A stretch of DNA of 34,209 nt from the IMG/VR virus record IMGVR_UViG_3300012928_000021, positions 1 to 34,209 of that record, one strand, 5' to 3'. The stretch comes from a virus. The position numbers and the translations under genes were made by a program. The notes beneath the pieces are model-generated. The model was not told the origin of the DNA and made no database searches. It was given only the letters and a program-made list of their open reading frames with translations. Shown here in pieces: positions 31,748 through 34,209 of this stretch (position 1 is its first letter; each line of letters starts with the position of its first letter).

Positions 31748-34209
31748 ATGGCTATAGATAGAAAAATCTCTGACCTGGACAATTTACCAGGATTGTACAT
31801 AACTCCTCCAGTAAATGGAGATTATTTTCTAATAGCTAGAGAAGATGTAAACAACTACAAGCTAAGCTATGGCAGATTATATAGCACTTTAAGAGAAAAT
31901 GTAGTTTTTACAACTGGAAATCAATTTATAGACGGAGTTAAAACATTTAGAGAGCCATTAATTGCCGAAGGAGGGATACGAGGTAATGTTACTGGAAATT
32001 TAAGCGGTTTTGCTAGATATGTGGTGGATGGAGTTTACATCACAGGCGATCAAATAATAGATGGAGCGAAACATTTTCTCAAACCTATAACAGGAAATCT
32101 TAGTGGATTTTCTAGATATGTAGTAGATGGGGTATATACTACAGGCGATCAAACAATAGATGGCGTTAAAACTTTTGAGCAGTTTGTTATTGGCAATGTT
32201 AGTGGAAACCTATCTGGAATAGCAAGGCATGTAGTTCATGGAGTTTATGTTACAGGTGATCAAGTAATAAGCGGTGTTAAAACTTTTGACGAGTTTATTT
32301 CAGGAAATGTAAGTGGTAATTTATCTGGAACAGCTAGGTATGTAGTTGACGGTGTTTATGTAACAGGAGATCAAACTATATATGGAGAAAAGAGTTTCGA
32401 GTCTTTTGTAAATGCAAATGTAAGTGGAAATTTATCTGGAATAGCTAGATTCGTAAGAGATGGAGTATACACAACAGGGAATCAAACTGGAGTAGACCTT
32501 GGCATTTATGGAATAAAAGATTTTCGAAATGATGTATATATTAGCGGAAAGCCAGTATCAGAACATATCGATAATGCCGTAAGCGATGTAAGAGATAATG
32601 CTGTATATATTACTGGCGAGCAGACTATAGATGGAGGTAAAAAATTCCTAGAACCGATCACTGGAAATATATCTGGGATAGCTAGATACGTTCAGGAAGG
32701 TGTTTATACTACAGGAAATCAAACTGGAAGTATTTATGGAATCAGTGGATTAAAAGATTTCAGAGATGATGTCTATATTAGCGGAAAACCAATCTCTTCG
32801 CATATTGAAGATGCCGTATCAAATGTAAGAGACACTGCTGTATATATTACTGGCGAACAAACAATAATAGGCGGAAAAAAATTCTTAGAGCCTATTACAG
32901 GAGATATATCTGGGATAGCAAGGTATGTCCAAGAAGGTGTTTATGTCACTGGGGATCAAATTATTAGCGGAGTTAAAACTTTTGATTCTTTTATTAGCGG
33001 TAATGTAAGCGGAAATCTTTCAGGGACAGCATTGTATGTACAAAGTGGAGTATATACAAGCGGAGATCAACAAATCACAGGAGCAAAAGATTTTATAGGA
33101 GATTTGCTTGTTAGCGGAAAGCCTTTTTCTTCATATCTAGGTGCAGGAGGAGGGATTGATGAAAATGCCGCTTTAGTAATTACTGGCCTAGATCAAACAG
33201 TAACTGGTAATAAAATATTTTATAATCAATTAATACCGTCTGGAGGAATTTCTACAACTGGAGATTTTCAAAAATTAAAAATAACAGATGATCAAAATAA
33301 ACAAATAGATCAACTTGGAAAATCTTTAGCAATATCTTTTGAAAGTGGTGCATGGCTAAAGGATAATACAGATTTATATATAGACAAAGGAACTATATAT
33401 GGAGATAAAATAGTTACTTGGCCCGCCTATCCTGCGTATCCAGGTCAGATGAGAATTACCGACGGCAGGGAGCCAGATTTATTTGAAGGTCCAGAAAAAT
33501 CATTATCCCTAGCGTTTGAAAGTGGAGTATACATCACTGGCGGTGGTGATCTCCATGTAGAGGGCAAACTTTATGTTGACGAGATCGAGGCTGTCGATTC
33601 CATAGTTGGTGAATCTGGAGCAATGGTACTTACAGATGGTAGGGATCCTGCGCTTTTCGAAGGTCCAGACGAAAGCCTATCTTTAGCATTCGATAGCGGA
33701 GTATACATCACTGGCGGTGGCGATCTTCATATAGAAGGCAAACTTTATGTTGACGAAATCGATGCTGTCGATTCCATAGTTGGTGAATCTGGGGCAATGG
33801 TACTTACCGATGGTAGGGATCCTGCACTTTTCGAAGGTCCAGACGAAAGCCTATCTTTAGCATTCGATAGCGGGGTATACATCACTGGCGGTGGTGATCT
33901 CCATATAGAAGGCAAACTTTATGTTGACGAGATCGATGCTGTCGATTCTATAGTTGGTGAGTCTGGATCAATGGTACTTACCGATGGTAGGGATCCTGCG
34001 CTTTTCGAAGGTCCAGACGAAAGCCTATCTTTGGCATTCGATAGCGGGGTATACATCACTGGCGGTGGTGATCTCCATATAGAAGGCAAACTTTATGTTG
34101 ACGAGATCGATGCTGTCGATTCTATAGTTGGTGAATCTGGGGCAATGGTACTTACCGATGGTAGGGATCCTGCGCTTTTCGAAGGTCCAGACGAAAGTCT
34201 ATCTTTAGC
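31748..34209 (+). CDS. Repeat-built tail fibre protein, 3'-truncated by window edge
   Basis: The frame opens at the ATG at 31748 and stays open to the window end (820 codons seen). The N-terminus (MAIDRKISDLDNL ... DYFLIAREDVNNYKLSYGRL) resembles the attachment segment at the start of many phage fibre proteins. From 31901 to about 33110 the protein is built from repeats of the scheme GVY-[ITV]-TG-[DN]-Q-x-I-x-G-x-K-x-F, with SGN-[VL]-SGNLSGxARYV between them, typically 36-37 residues long. Two 79-residue compound repeats are included (32474-32947). A unique stretch (about 33110-33440) leads into 58-residue repeats that continue past the end. A β-helical or triple-stranded fibre shaft is expected. 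Receptor-binding parts would lie downstream, outside the window. Confidence 0.88.
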   Translation, partial: MAIDRKISDLDNLPGLYITPPVNGDYFLIAREDVNNYKLSYGRLYSTLRENVVFTTGNQFIDGVKTFREPLIAEGGIRGNVTGNLSGFARYVVDGVYITGDQIIDGAKHFLKPITGNLSGFSRYVVDGVYTTGDQTIDGVKTFEQFVIGNVSGNLSGIARHVVHGVYVTGDQVISGVKTFDEFISGNVSGNLSGTARYVVDGVYVTGDQTIYGEKSFESFVNANVSGNLSGIARFVRDGVYTTGNQTGVDLGIYGIKDFRNDVYISGKPVSEHIDNAVSDVRDNAVYITGEQTIDGGKKFLEPITGNISGIARYVQEGVYTTGNQTGSIYGISGLKDFRDDVYISGKPISSHIEDAVSNVRDTAVYITGEQTIIGGKKFLEPITGDISGIARYVQEGVYVTGDQIISGVKTFDSFISGNVSGNLSGTALYVQSGVYTSGDQQITGAKDFIGDLLVSGKPFSSYLGAGGGIDENAALVITGLDQTVTGNKIFYNQLIPSGGISTTGDFQKLKITDDQNKQIDQLGKSLAISFESGAWLKDNTDLYIDKGTIYGDKIVTWPAYPAYPGQMRITDGREPDLFEGPEKSLSLAFESGVYITGGGDLHVEGKLYVDEIEAVDSIVGESGAMVLTDGRDPALFEGPDESLSLAFDSGVYITGGGDLHIEGKLYVDEIDAVDSIVGESGAMVLTDGRDPALFEGPDESLSLAFDSGVYITGGGDLHIEGKLYVDEIDAVDSIVGESGSMVLTDGRDPALFEGPDESLSLAFDSGVYITGGGDLHIEGKLYVDEIDAVDSIVGESGAMVLTDGRDPALFEGPDESLSL
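31901..33110 (+). repeat. Degenerate TGDQxIxGxKxF fibre-shaft repeats
   Basis: Anchor triplets for the TG(D/N/E)Q element start at about 31913, 32042, 32141, 32252, 32363, 32474, 32711, 32948 and 33056. Successive units 32141-32252-32363-32474 are spaced exactly 111 bases (37 aa). Two compound units (32474-32710 and 32711-32947) are exactly 237 bases each and include the extra block KDFR[ND]DVYISGKP and DNAVYITGEQ-like elements. Conservation is mainly at protein level, with many silent differences, so the array is old. Confidence 0.85.
33437..34209 (+). repeat. 174-bp near-identical tandem repeats in the fibre gene
   Basis: The period is exactly 174 bases (58 codons): the GAATCT/GAGTCT word recurs at 33611, 33785, 33959 and 34133. 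Unit 1 (about 33437-33610) is diverged, units 2-4 are nearly identical at DNA level, and unit 5 is cut by the window end. Each unit encodes LTDGRDPALFEGPDESLSLA followed by FDSGVYITGGGDLHIEGKL and YVDEIDAVDSIVGESG. A hand count of unit 3 (33785-33958) gives 81 G+C of 174 (about 47%), well above the 27% and 35% of two other coding lines counted. Confidence 0.9.

Overview
This window is the tail-morphogenesis and host-recognition block of a large tailed double-stranded DNA bacteriophage (or prophage) with a lambda-type, non-contractile (siphovirus-like) tail. The DNA is strongly AT-rich, with AGA, ATA and TTA codons dominating, and uses the standard genetic code. Coding is almost gap-free, with no tRNA, rRNA, CRISPR, insertion sequence or cellular gene. 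Most starts lack a recognisable Shine-Dalgarno sequence and are preceded by A/T-rich DNA. That would fit a Bacteroidota or cyanobacterial host, but the host cannot be fixed from this window.

Layout, plus strand: the 3' part of a giant tape measure gene (2-10405, at least 3467 aa) runs into two related two-domain tail-tube-fold-like proteins (10407-11237, 11234-11995). A lambda-style tail-tip series follows in the order M, L, K, I, J: a tandem gpM-like protein (11992-12966), gpL with a four-cysteine iron-sulfur signature (13002-13907), a JAB/JAMM metallopeptidase equal to the N-terminal half of gpK (13910-14299), ubiquitin-like gpI (14305-15006) and a 2886-aa gpJ-like tip and receptor-binding protein (15008-23668). 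Next come a 54-aa helical protein (23708-23872) and a 1217-aa protein of unknown function, probably a virion component (23875-27528).

A two-gene cassette of about 3 kb then lies on the minus strand (30507 to 27530): a leucine-rich-repeat protein and a protein with a cysteine/asparagine-rich C-terminus. A 58-bp intergenic region holding a 5-3-5 palindrome separates it from the plus-strand genes that resume at 30566. These are a third member of the two-domain tube-like family (30566-31738) and a long repeat-built tail fibre gene (31748 to beyond the window end) that finishes in nearly identical 174-bp DNA repeats.

How the parts work together (partly inference): the tape measure sets tail length and is expected to leave the tube at DNA entry. 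The tube-like proteins and M/L form rings at the distal end. K and I act in tip assembly. J forms the central tip fibre, and the 1217-aa protein, the LRR pair and the repeat fibre are likely peripheral adhesion parts. The most unusual points are a carbohydrate-binding-like insertion in gpL, regularly recurring IPN[FY] motifs in the tape measure, three dispersed tube-like paralogues, the inverted LRR/Cys-rich cassette and a recently expanded GC-shifted repeat array in the fibre gene.
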